From: Chloroflexota bacterium
GTDB lineage: Bacteria; Chloroflexota; UBA11872
Reading direction: 5' to 3'
Assembly: GCA_022824865.1 (NCBI GenBank)
Contig: JAJDZD010000022.1
Coordinates: forward strand, 1-36,114
Length of the DNA stretch: 36,114 nucleotides
The position numbers and the translations under genes are program-made. This document shows, piece after piece, positions 1-6,296 of this stretch. Under the pieces are notes generated by a model that saw nothing but the letters and a program-made list of their open reading frames with translations, ran no database searches and was not told where the DNA came from. Every line of letters begins with the position of its first letter. The stretch's first letter is position 1.

Positions 1-43
1 GCTGCCGCGCCAACGCCACAAACTCCGCCCGCTGCTCCGTCAT
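1..43 (-). CDS. IS481-family transposase, N-terminal fragment (partial)
   Basis: Only the first 14 codons are in the window: an ATG at position 43 on the minus strand followed by MTEQRAEFVALARQ. IS481-type DDE transposases commonly start with a short helix of this kind ahead of a helix-turn-helix. The start lies about 100 bp inside the putative element end at 141, the usual leader length. The rest of the gene lies left of the window, so whether it is intact is unknown. Confidence 0.5.
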   Translation of the reverse strand, partial: MTEQRAEFVALARQ

Positions 44-90
44 CGATCGATCCTCGAACGGCACCGGCTCATACCCTCATGGCTCCCCAA

Positions 91-132
91 GGTGTCCACC
101 ATGTCTCCGAACGGGTGTCCATGATGTCTCCG
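91..132. repeat. Two 19-bp direct repeats in the IS terminus
   Basis: Two copies of GGTGTCCAnnATGTCTCCG lie at 91-109 and 114-132, a 23-bp period. They sit just inside the putative IS481 end and probably act as internal transposase-binding repeats. Confidence 0.7.
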
Positions 133-146
133 GTCTACACAGGAGA

Positions 147-262
147 GGGAGCAAGAGAAGCCGCACCTTCAAGGGCGAGGGGCGTTTTGCAAAGGTCTCC
201 GAGGAAAGGGAGCAAGAGCGGCCGCACCCACGAGGATGAAGGGGATTTTGCAGAGGTTCTGG
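147..262. repeat. Degenerate 61-bp tandem repeat, two copies
   Basis: Two units each start with GGGAGCAAGAG (147 and 208) and share CCGCACC, a GTTTTGCA/ATTTTGCA core and AGGTTCT/AGGTCTC near their ends. They fill the gap between the IS end and the first promoter. No gene is seen in 142-282; the long minus-strand frame over this region has no recognisable product. Confidence 0.6.
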
Positions 263-282
263 TGGACCGGGGGCGGTAGGCC

Positions 283-310
283 TTGACATCGTACTCGTGG
301 CATGTACAGT
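283..310 (+). promoter_or_regulatory. Sigma70-like promoter ahead of the com/tail genes
   Basis: TTGACA at 283-288 and TACAGT at 305-310 are separated by 16 nt. It is one of four promoters in the tail region with the same spacer length and a similar spacer (compare 4150, 4563 and 14849). It lies about 60 bp upstream of the Com-like start and would drive 369-1922. Confidence 0.7.
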
Positions 311-368
311 AGAGCAGTATTCAGTTAGTACACAGGACCGGCGTCCGTTGCGCCGGGAGCGATGAATC

Positions 369-629
369 ATGCGGCAATGGCGATGTGAGGCGTGCGACAA
401 GCTGCTGGGCGAGTTTTCGTTCGTGGTGGGCGCGATCAAGTGTCCGCGCTGCCGGTTGGTCAACACCCAGCGGGACCGTCCGGCGCGAGAGGAAGCCGGC
501 GACGCGTCAGCCCGTGGCGGGCGCGTCGTCACCATTCCCCGTTCACGACAGAGGTCACCGACAGTCGCCGTGGCAGCGGGCCCGCGCACGGAGTCTCCGG
601 GACAGCCACTCATCAGGAGGGAGCGGTAG
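369..629 (+). CDS. Com-like zinc-finger protein
   Basis: The 86-residue product begins with a compact four-cysteine zinc finger: Cys6 and Cys9 in CEAC, then Cys25 and Cys28 in KCPRC. The layout C-x2-C-xKLLGEF...IKCPRC...N is that of the phage Mu Com family, small RNA- or DNA-binding proteins. In Mu, Com activates translation of the mom DNA-modification gene. The C-terminal half is Arg-rich and disordered, longer than in Mu Com. The start ATG at 369 has GGGAG upstream, and the stop at 629 is four bases before the next gene. No mom-like gene is visible, so its target here is unknown. It may simply regulate the tail genes behind it. Confidence 0.7.
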   Translation: MRQWRCEACDKLLGEFSFVVGAIKCPRCRLVNTQRDRPAREEAGDASARGGRVVTIPRSRQRSPTVAVAAGPRTESPGQPLIRRER

Positions 630-632
630 CCG

Positions 633-1118
633 ATGGCCTCGCTAGGAACACTGCGCGACGAATTGCAGACGCGCCTGCAGACGATCAGCGGGCTGAACGC
701 GTATGACGTGTGGCCGGCCAGCATCTCGTCACCGGCCGCGATCGTGATGCCGGCCAGCCCGGCCGCGGCAGACGTGGCGAACCGGACCATGCCCGCCATG
801 CGCGCGGCCGAGCTCATCGGCGCCAGCCCGGCGGTGGAGTACGAACGGACGGTCGCGGGGCCGGACACCAACTACCGGTTCGACATCCACCTGCTGGTAG
901 CGGAGGGGTCGAACGGCGCGGCCGCGCAGGACACGCTGGACGCCTACGTATCCGATTCGGGCGCCAACAGCGTGCCCGCGGCAATTCTGGGCGACAGCAC
1001 GCTCAACGGCGCGGCGGATGACCTGCGGGTCGTGCGGTGCCGCTTCTACGGGACGCGCAGCGTCGGGTCCACGGCCTACTACGGCGCGGTTTTGGAAGTG
1101 GAAGTCTGGACCGACTAG
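633..1118 (+). CDS. Phage tail-completion/terminator-like protein
   Basis: 161 residues. The ATG at 633 has a strong AGGAGGGAG ribosome site. The N-terminus (LGTLRDELQTRLQTISGL) resembles tail-terminator and head-tail-joining proteins, which start with an amphipathic helix, followed by an alternating beta pattern ending in ...GAVLEVEVWTD. It has no signal peptide or membrane segment. Its place directly ahead of a tail-tube-like gene is the expected one for a tail terminator (gpU/Gp10-like) in siphophage order. The functional name rests on position and general pattern; no family motif is decisive. Confidence 0.5.
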   Translation: MASLGTLRDELQTRLQTISGLNAYDVWPASISSPAAIVMPASPAAADVANRTMPAMRAAELIGASPAVEYERTVAGPDTNYRFDIHLLVAEGSNGAAAQDTLDAYVSDSGANSVPAAILGDSTLNGAADDLRVVRCRFYGTRSVGSTAYYGAVLEVEVWTD

Positions 1119-1193
1119 TCAGACGCCAGGGTGGCGTCGACGGTCCAGACCGTTGCGAGAGCCTTGAGCTCCGGTATAGAAGCGAGAGTTCTC

Positions 1194-1922
1194 GTGACGA
1201 AAGTTTCAGCGCAACAGACGCGTGTGTACCTGGATGAGTTCGACCTGTCGGGCGACCTCAATTCCAGCATGCTGGACGTGAGGAACGAACTGGCGAACGT
1301 GACCACGTTTGCCGACAAGGGCCCCCGGCGGGTGGAAGGCAACTACGACACCACCCATCAGCACACCGGGTTCTTCGACGGCGCGACCGACGGCATCGAT
1401 GACGCGGTCTTTGCAGCGCTGGGGTCCGACAGCGACCACTACCTGGCGCAGCTCTTCGGAGGCGACGACGAAGGCGCGGTTGGCTACGAGTCCGTGGTGC
1501 GAATCGAGCGGCAACCGCGGGTCGCGCGCGTCGGCGAGGCGGTGTCGCTGAGCTTTGACGCGGCCGGGTCCAACGGCACCGCGCACGCCGCCGTGCTGCG
1601 CAACGGCTCGATCAGCGGCGTCGGCACCGGCACAGGGCGAGACCTGGGCGTGACCGCCGCCGGCCAGACGGTTGTGGTCACGGCTCGCGTGATCGGTGGA
1701 ACCTTCGCCAACCTGGCCTTCGACATTCAGCAGTCGAACGACGACGGGTCGACCGATCCGTACGCCAACGTGAACGGTCTGGCCTTCACCTTCAGCGAGC
1801 CAGGGGTTTCGCGCAAGACGATCAGTGTGGCTACCGAGGCCTGGAAGCGCGTGCGCGTGCGCGCGTTTGCGGGAACCAGCGCGCAGTTGCTGGTGACGAT
1901 TGGCGTGCTGCAAGGCGCGTAG
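1194..1922 (+). CDS. Tail-tube-like structural protein (copy 1)
   Basis: 242 residues from the GTG at 1194. The open frame extends upstream to a GTG at 1131, but the inner start gives MTKVSAQQTRVYLDEFDLSG, which aligns with the start of the paralogue at 11865. The two share an N-terminal pattern and the block GPRRVEGNYD, after which the sequence is FFDGATDG here and LEGTADFA in the paralogue. The C-terminal half is longer here and looks like an added beta-rich domain (roughly residues 105-242). Tail-tube proteins often carry such decorations. It is followed by a perfect hairpin terminator instead of the chaperone gene found behind copy 2. Confidence 0.58.
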   Translation: MTKVSAQQTRVYLDEFDLSGDLNSSMLDVRNELANVTTFADKGPRRVEGNYDTTHQHTGFFDGATDGIDDAVFAALGSDSDHYLAQLFGGDDEGAVGYESVVRIERQPRVARVGEAVSLSFDAAGSNGTAHAAVLRNGSISGVGTGTGRDLGVTAAGQTVVVTARVIGGTFANLAFDIQQSNDDGSTDPYANVNGLAFTFSEPGVSRKTISVATEAWKRVRVRAFAGTSAQLLVTIGVLQGA

Positions 1923-1943
1923 CGGCCAACTCAGCCTCCTCCC

Positions 1944-1974
1944 GAACCCGGCGCGGATTTGCCGCGCCGGGTTC
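1944..1974 (+). terminator. Perfect 13-bp hairpin after tail-tube copy 1
   Basis: GAACCCGGCGCGG (1944-1956), loop ATTTG, CCGCGCCGGGTTC (1962-1974). The stem is perfect and GC-rich but there is no U-tract. It lies 21 bp after the stop codon. Confidence 0.7.
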
Positions 1975-2398
1975 GTCACGTCTGATGCCGGCGGCGGCTG
2001 CGTACGCTACAAATGGCTGTTCGGCAGCGGGCCAGCCGCGCTTATAGAGAGAAGTCCTGCGTAGGTCGGGTGTCGTTGGCGCCCGAGGCCATGGACTGGT
2101 GGCTGGACGCTACCGCCCCGGCGACTCAGACGGACGCGCCGCGCTTGGTCGCCGTCCGGTGGCCAGGACGTGGTCCCATGGCTGAGCAATCCACGGTCGC
2201 CTCGCATCCGGTGTTCCGTACGAACCAGCACAGTTCGCCGCACGACCTCATCTGGGGTGTGCTGGCTGATCCAGGAGGCCGCGCCGCTGTGGGACGAGTG
2301 CTCCAAGCTTGATCGCTCGGCTGGAGCACGGACCACGGACTCGGATTCAACCTGTCTGCATGGCGACCGGGCGCCTCAACCCTGTCGCGCCACCTTGT
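1975..2398. other. Gene-free stretch with a hydrolase scrap and repeat copy 1
   Basis: No convincing gene. At 2015-2038 the bases GGCTGTTCGGCAGCGGGC match the codons for the membrane anchor of the hydrolase family (compare 3861 and 16815), so a deleted hydrolase copy probably stood here. The 204-bp repeat (2062-2265) follows. The remaining 130 bp up to the Gfo/Idh stop show nothing recognisable. Confidence 0.5.
2062..2265. repeat. 204-bp dispersed repeat, copy 1
   Basis: Aligns without a single gap to 4322-4525; by hand count about 172 of 204 positions agree (about 84%), most differences being transitions. Both copies follow a remnant of the hydrolase N-terminus. No protein family is recognisable in any frame. 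Confidence 0.85.
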
Positions 2399-3502
2399 TC
2401 AGCCGGGGGAGCGGAGAGGCCGATCGACTGCGTAGCGAGTGTCGTAGCGTCCTGGAAACTCAACGGGGAGTTCGCCCGAATCAATTGCTTGGATGAGCGG
2501 AGATCCCATCGTGCGCAGTGGCAAACGCACGAGGGTGTGGGTGCGGGCGGACTCGTACATGGCCATCAGGATTTCCTGGTTCCTGATGGCCAAATGCGCG
2601 TCGTTGCGGTTGTCCCGGGTTTCGCCACGGGCCCAGCGAGCCAGGCCGTCCAGTTCGCGCAGGAAAACATTGTCCAGGGTCTGCGTTGGCGCCGGAGTCT
2701 CCGTCACCCCGAGGCCCCGGCGCACGAGGCGAACGGCGAAGTCGGGCGCCAGAAACGCGCTGGGCCACATGAGCACGCCGTCGGTTCCGGACACCGTCTG
2801 GTACTGCCAGTCGTAGGCCGGATTGGGCGGAATGTCGCCTTCGAACGAGACGCGAATGTCGCCGGCGAAAGAGATCAGGCCACCTGACAGCTCTTCGGCG
2901 GGCCAACCGCGTTCGTAGCGGTCGCTGCGGCGCTGCACGTTGGCGAGGACCCACTCGGGCTCAGGGTCGCCCAGCACGTATTGCATGTAGCTGAGCACGT
3001 GGGTGCCGTTGTTCATCAGCCCGCCCTCTTCGAGGCTGACGGTGGCAGTGAGCGGCGTGCCGATGGCGCCCTCGGCCACGAGCGCCCGAGCCTGCTCATG
3101 CACGGTGTACCAGCGCATCATGTGGCCGATGGCGAGCTTGACGCCGTTCCGCTCGCAGGCCACCAGCATGGCCCGGGCCTCGCCGAGACTGCCGGCCATG
3201 GGTTTCTCGCAGAGGATGGCGCGCGGCGGATAGCGGGTGGCAGCCAGAATCGTCTGCGGGGCATGCCAGCAGGCCGGCGTGGCAATGCTGAGGAGGTCGG
3301 GGCGCTGCTCGTCGAGCATCTGCTCGAAGTCGCGGTAGCGGCGCAGGGTCGGAAACTGGCGGCTGGCGCGGTCAAGCGGGGCTGGGTCGAGGTCGCAGAC
3401 GGCGGTTAGCTCGACGCCCTGAACCTGAAGGTAGGTGCTGGCGTGCTGGCGGCCGGCCCAGTTGAGGCCGACGACGGCGGCGCGAAGCGAATCACCTGGC
3501 AT
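2399..3502 (-). CDS. Gfo/Idh/MocA-family NAD(P)-dependent oxidoreductase
   Basis: 367 residues from the ATG at 3502 (MPGDSLRAAVVG); the frame also opens at a TTG at 3550, which would add 16 unlikely residues. The N-terminal Rossmann fold shows AAVVGLNWAGRQHA, an acidic residue at the end of strand 2 (VCDLD), and the family's catalytic/cofactor motif CEKPMA. The C-terminal half (from about residue 125) has the expected alpha/beta substrate domain with GGLMNNGTHVLSYMQYVLG, where the His is in the usual active-site position. Such enzymes oxidise or reduce sugars, inositols or related polyols; the substrate cannot be told. It is opposite in direction to the tail genes around it and looks like metabolic cargo inserted between a tail-tube and a tape-measure-like gene. 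Confidence 0.85.
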   Translation of the reverse strand: MPGDSLRAAVVGLNWAGRQHASTYLQVQGVELTAVCDLDPAPLDRASRQFPTLRRYRDFEQMLDEQRPDLLSIATPACWHAPQTILAATRYPPRAILCEKPMAGSLGEARAMLVACERNGVKLAIGHMMRWYTVHEQARALVAEGAIGTPLTATVSLEEGGLMNNGTHVLSYMQYVLGDPEPEWVLANVQRRSDRYERGWPAEELSGGLISFAGDIRVSFEGDIPPNPAYDWQYQTVSGTDGVLMWPSAFLAPDFAVRLVRRGLGVTETPAPTQTLDNVFLRELDGLARWARGETRDNRNDAHLAIRNQEILMAMYESARTHTLVRLPLRTMGSPLIQAIDSGELPVEFPGRYDTRYAVDRPLRSPG

Positions 3503-3606
3503 CGGCAGTGCTTTCTGCGCTGCGGGCTGCGCTGAGCCGTTCTCGTGCAACCACTATGGCGCTTTGTATTGCGCCTTGCCAGCCAAGAGCGTCCTGCCGC
3601 GGTGTG

Positions 3607-3717
3607 AAAACGGTTGCTTCAGTACCCCCGTAGCAAGTGCGTCTGGCGACCGACTCCGCTACGCCGAGAACGGGTACGGCGGAATTCCTTCGCGCGAATG
3701 CGACGGTCAACCGTTTT
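3607..3717. repeat. 10-bp inverted repeat bounding 111 bp
   Basis: AAAACGGTTG at 3607-3616 and CAACCGTTTT at 3708-3717. They lie in the gene-free interval between the Gfo/Idh start and the hydrolase remnant. Too short to call a MITE. Confidence 0.35.
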
Positions 3718-3786
3718 GTTCTTTCGACGAGGCGGGTTGACTATGTGTGGACGCGATAGTTGACGGAAGGCACCGAGACGCGCTTG

Positions 3787-4071
3787 ATGCGGATTCCACC
3801 GGGGAGTCGATGGTTGCGCCCAGCCTGGCGGGCACACGTTGGCATCGCCTTCGCCCTGGGGCTGTTCGGCAGCGGGCTGGCCGTGCTGATCGTTGTGGGG
3901 CATCCAATTGGCGCCGCCACGGTTCCGGACTGCGAGGCGGTGACGCCGACGGCGCCGGACTTTGAGGTCGCGCCGTTCGACTTTGACCCGGCGGCGCGAG
4001 CGGACGTGGATCTACAGGCTTGGCACAAGGGCTGTCACGGCGAGTCGAACGCGGCATTTCGCAGCAACTGA
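3787..4071 (+). pseudogene. Internally deleted copy of the membrane-anchored hydrolase
   Basis: 94 codons from ATG 3787 (a TTG at 3760 is also in frame). The first part matches the hydrolase family N-terminus: Arg-rich start, hydrophobic anchor with LGLFGSGLAVLIVVG, then the conserved CEAVTPTAPDFEVAPFDFDP. Right after FDPAARA, near position 4000, the frame passes directly into DLQAWHKGCHG, which corresponds to the extreme C-terminus of the intact copies (LESWFAGCRGG at 4637, EHWYAGCRGG at 16769). About 400 residues holding the whole catalytic domain are missing, yet the frame is kept. It is best read as a deletion remnant, though a small secreted or anchored peptide could still be made. Confidence 0.8.
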
Positions 4072-4149
4072 CGCAGGACCCGCAAGGCGCTCTAGCGTGA
4101 TCGCAGCGTGCTGACGGAACGGCCCGTGAAAAGGGACCGCTTCAGCGAG

Positions 4150-4177
4150 TTGACATCATACTCGGCGTGTGTACAAT
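4150..4177 (+). promoter_or_regulatory. Sigma70-like promoter ahead of repeat copy 2
   Basis: TTGACA at 4150-4155 and a consensus-like TACAAT at 4172-4177, 16-nt spacer. No gene begins right behind it; the transcript would run through the 204-bp repeat and the next promoter into the hydrolase at 4637. It may be a relic of an earlier copy. Confidence 0.7.
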
Positions 4178-4321
4178 AGGGCTGAAGCCAGCGTGGGTTT
4201 CGCAATGACCCGCGCGAATGACTAGCCGTCCCCGAGCGCCTCTGAGTCGCCCACGTGAATGCAGAGAACGCAGCGTGCGCGCACTTGGCAGGTCGATGCA
4301 GGTAGCGACATTCCGTGAGGA

Positions 4322-4525
4322 TAGGTCGGGTGTCGTTGACGCCCGAGGTCCTGGACTGTTAGCCGGACGCCATCGCCCCGACGATTCGAACGGACGCCCC
4401 GCGCTTGATCGCCGCCCTGTGGCCAGGACACGGTTCCATGGCCGAGCTATCCAGGGCCGCCTCGCACCCAGTGCTCCGTACGGACCAGCACAGTTCGCGG
4501 CACGATCTCATCCGGAGTGGGCTGG
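4322..4525. repeat. 204-bp dispersed repeat, copy 2
   Basis: Gap-free partner of 2062-2265. It lies between two promoters and directly upstream of an intact hydrolase, so it could form the leader of the transcript from 4150. The interval 4072-4636 holds only this repeat and the two promoters. Confidence 0.85.
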
Positions 4526-4562
4526 ACCGGAGCCAGGGGAAATGCAAGGGCAAGAACTGCGC

Positions 4563-4590
4563 TTGACAACGTGTTCGACATGAGTACAAT
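4563..4590 (+). promoter_or_regulatory. Sigma70-like promoter of the 4637 hydrolase
   Basis: TTGACA at 4563-4568, 16-nt spacer, TACAAT at 4585-4590. The spacer segment TTCGACATGAG recurs almost exactly in the promoter at 14849. It lies 46 bp ahead of the chosen start, which argues against the longer open frame beginning at 4517. Confidence 0.75.
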
Positions 4591-4636
4591 CAGCCAGCGC
4601 GATCAGGTGCGCCATGACACGACAGGAACAGCGACC

Positions 4637-6256
4637 ATGCGGCGCAGAGTTCGCAGACTCGGCTTCGAATGGCTGATGAGCGTTCGGTGGACGCCGCGCC
4701 GCGCCGTTGGACTGGGCGGGGGAGCAAGTCTCGTTGCCGCTGTCGTGATCGCCGCGTTGCTGGCTACAGGGACCGTTGGACCTGACGTCCCGGCCTGCGA
4801 GGCGGCAACTCCCGCGCTGCCCGACTTCCAGGCGGCGCCATTTGCCTTCGACCCTGAGGCGAGGGCCCTTGCCTTCGTGCAAGCCATGGCGGATGACGAC
4901 TTTCAGATCGCCTACGAGATGCTGGCGCCCGAATCTGTTCCCATTGACTGGATATGCCCGTACGCCGACCTAGGGCCACTCGAGGACTTCTGGCGTTCTA
5001 CCGTGCACGAGCCTGGCGTGTCGGTCAGCGTGGAGACTATTCGCGTCCAGGGTTTCTCGCCCGAGGGCGACTTTCTGACCGTCCTCGTCCGAGTTTCACC
5101 GACCGAGGCAAGCGCCGACGCCTCCATGTCCTACCTGGAGGTGTCCATGCTGCGCGACGGACGGATCGCAGCTGTCATAACCAGCGCGGCGCCGCCCGGC
5201 ATGGATTCCGTCTCGGCGTCCGCGCCACCGCCATACGCCGATCTGACCGCCTTTGTGGAATCCGAGATCTCGATCGGTGATGCGCCCTGGATACTTGGCG
5301 CGACGCTGACGATGCCGCGCGGCACAGGACCGTTTCCCGCAGTAGTGCTGGCCCCGTGGGACAGCCAGTCGGATCGCGACGCTACCTTCGGCGAGCTCAA
5401 AATGAACCGCGACTTGGCCTGGGGCCTGGCAACGATGGGGATAGCCTCGTTGCGCTACGACCCGCGGGCCCGGACCCACGCGCTGGCATTTGCGCGGCAA
5501 GCGACTTTCACGCTGGAAGACGAGATCGTGGACGACGTACTGACCGCTGTAGCGGTACTGGGCGCCACTGCCAACATTGATGCCGCACGCATCCACGTAC
5601 TGGCGATGAACACCAGTGGATTCGCGGGACCGCGGATCGCCCAGCGCGGCCCGGCGATCGCCGGCCTCATTGTGTTTGCGGCAAGCAGCGACGGGATCAT
5701 CGAGAAGTTGGTACGCCGCGCCCAGATTCTCGACGAACGGTATATCGGCGAAGAGCGCCAGCATGTGGTCCGCAAGCAGATCCAAAGCGACATTGCGAAG
5801 CGCCGCGCCGCGGCCATCGCGGCGCTGACCGGCGGCCCCACGGCCGTCCCGGACATGACATTGCGTGAGGCCTACGTTCGCGACTTGGCGGAATACCGCC
5901 CAGCGGTGTCTGCTCGGACGCTGTCAATGCCGCTTCTCATTTTGAATAGCGCTCAAAGCACCGTGCTAACAAAAGACGAGATGTACGGGTGGATTGAGAG
6001 TCTTTCCGAACGTCGGAATGCGGCATTCCGGTTATACGAACGGGGCCTGATCATCTCTCCTGAGACGAGCGAAACCGCGGGTCGGGTTGAAGAACATGTG
6101 AGCGAGGAGCTTGTCAGCGGCGTAAAGGCCTGGATCGGAGGATCGTGGCCGGTCACGGCGTGCGTGAACTTGGAGTCCTGGTTCGCTGGCTGTCGTGGAG
6201 GGCCAGATAGCGCAGTACGCGACATACACCTTGAGTTTTTTGGAGGATCAGCTTGA
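4637..6256 (+). CDS. Membrane-anchored alpha/beta-hydrolase paralogue, catalytic triad lost
   Basis: 539 residues from ATG 4637; an inner ATG at 4676 gives MSVRWTPRR, which aligns with the start of the 13174 paralogue and is an equally good choice. An Arg-rich N-terminus and one hydrophobic anchor (about residues 24-46) precede CEAATPALPDFQAAPFAFDP, a DUF3887-like helical domain (about 65-195) and a prolyl-oligopeptidase/dienelactone-hydrolase-like domain (about 205-500), ending in WFAGCRGG. Where the active paralogue has GQSLGG, this copy has AMNTSG, with Asn325 in place of the Ser nucleophile. The Asp position is Ser441 and the His position is Ile472. The frame is intact across 540 codons, so it looks like a maintained pseudoenzyme or a recent loss. 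It has its own promoter and lies directly ahead of a tape-measure-like gene. Confidence 0.82.
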   Translation: MRRRVRRLGFEWLMSVRWTPRRAVGLGGGASLVAAVVIAALLATGTVGPDVPACEAATPALPDFQAAPFAFDPEARALAFVQAMADDDFQIAYEMLAPESVPIDWICPYADLGPLEDFWRSTVHEPGVSVSVETIRVQGFSPEGDFLTVLVRVSPTEASADASMSYLEVSMLRDGRIAAVITSAAPPGMDSVSASAPPPYADLTAFVESEISIGDAPWILGATLTMPRGTGPFPAVVLAPWDSQSDRDATFGELKMNRDLAWGLATMGIASLRYDPRARTHALAFARQATFTLEDEIVDDVLTAVAVLGATANIDAARIHVLAMNTSGFAGPRIAQRGPAIAGLIVFAASSDGIIEKLVRRAQILDERYIGEERQHVVRKQIQSDIAKRRAAAIAALTGGPTAVPDMTLREAYVRDLAEYRPAVSARTLSMPLLILNSAQSTVLTKDEMYGWIESLSERRNAAFRLYERGLIISPETSETAGRVEEHVSEELVSGVKAWIGGSWPVTACVNLESWFAGCRGGPDSAVRDIHLEFFGGSA

Positions 6257-6296
6257 GCGCCAGTGAGCAGCCACGCACGTACACAGGAGTCGGGCC

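Larger units (their letters stand above)
1..141 (-). mobile_element. End of an IS481-type insertion sequence, cut by the window edge
   Basis: Read on the minus strand, the element would begin at position 141 with TGTGTAGACCGGAGACAT, which matches the kind of terminus (TGTGTAGACC...) known for IS481-family elements. Inside it, at position 43, a reading frame opens that resembles the start of an IS481 transposase. Only this end is in the window, so neither the second inverted repeat nor a target duplication can be checked. The family assignment is from recalled terminus style and the 14 visible residues, not from a search. Confidence 0.6.

Noticed and set aside
77..871. Long minus-strand open frame over the first repeats, com and the tail-completion gene
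   Set aside because: No recognisable sequence, covers the promoter and two better-supported plus-strand genes with good ribosome sites; a GC-driven shadow.
1206..1979. 257-codon minus-strand frame opposite the tail-tube gene
   Set aside because: Composition-driven; the plus-strand frame is homologous to the 11865 gene and this one is not.
3607..3717. Miniature transposable element bounded by inverted repeats
   Set aside because: Only 10-bp arms, no target duplication and no second copy in the window.
4517..4636. Longer N-terminus for the first hydrolase
   Set aside because: It would run through a good promoter (4563-4590); the homologous N-terminus begins later.
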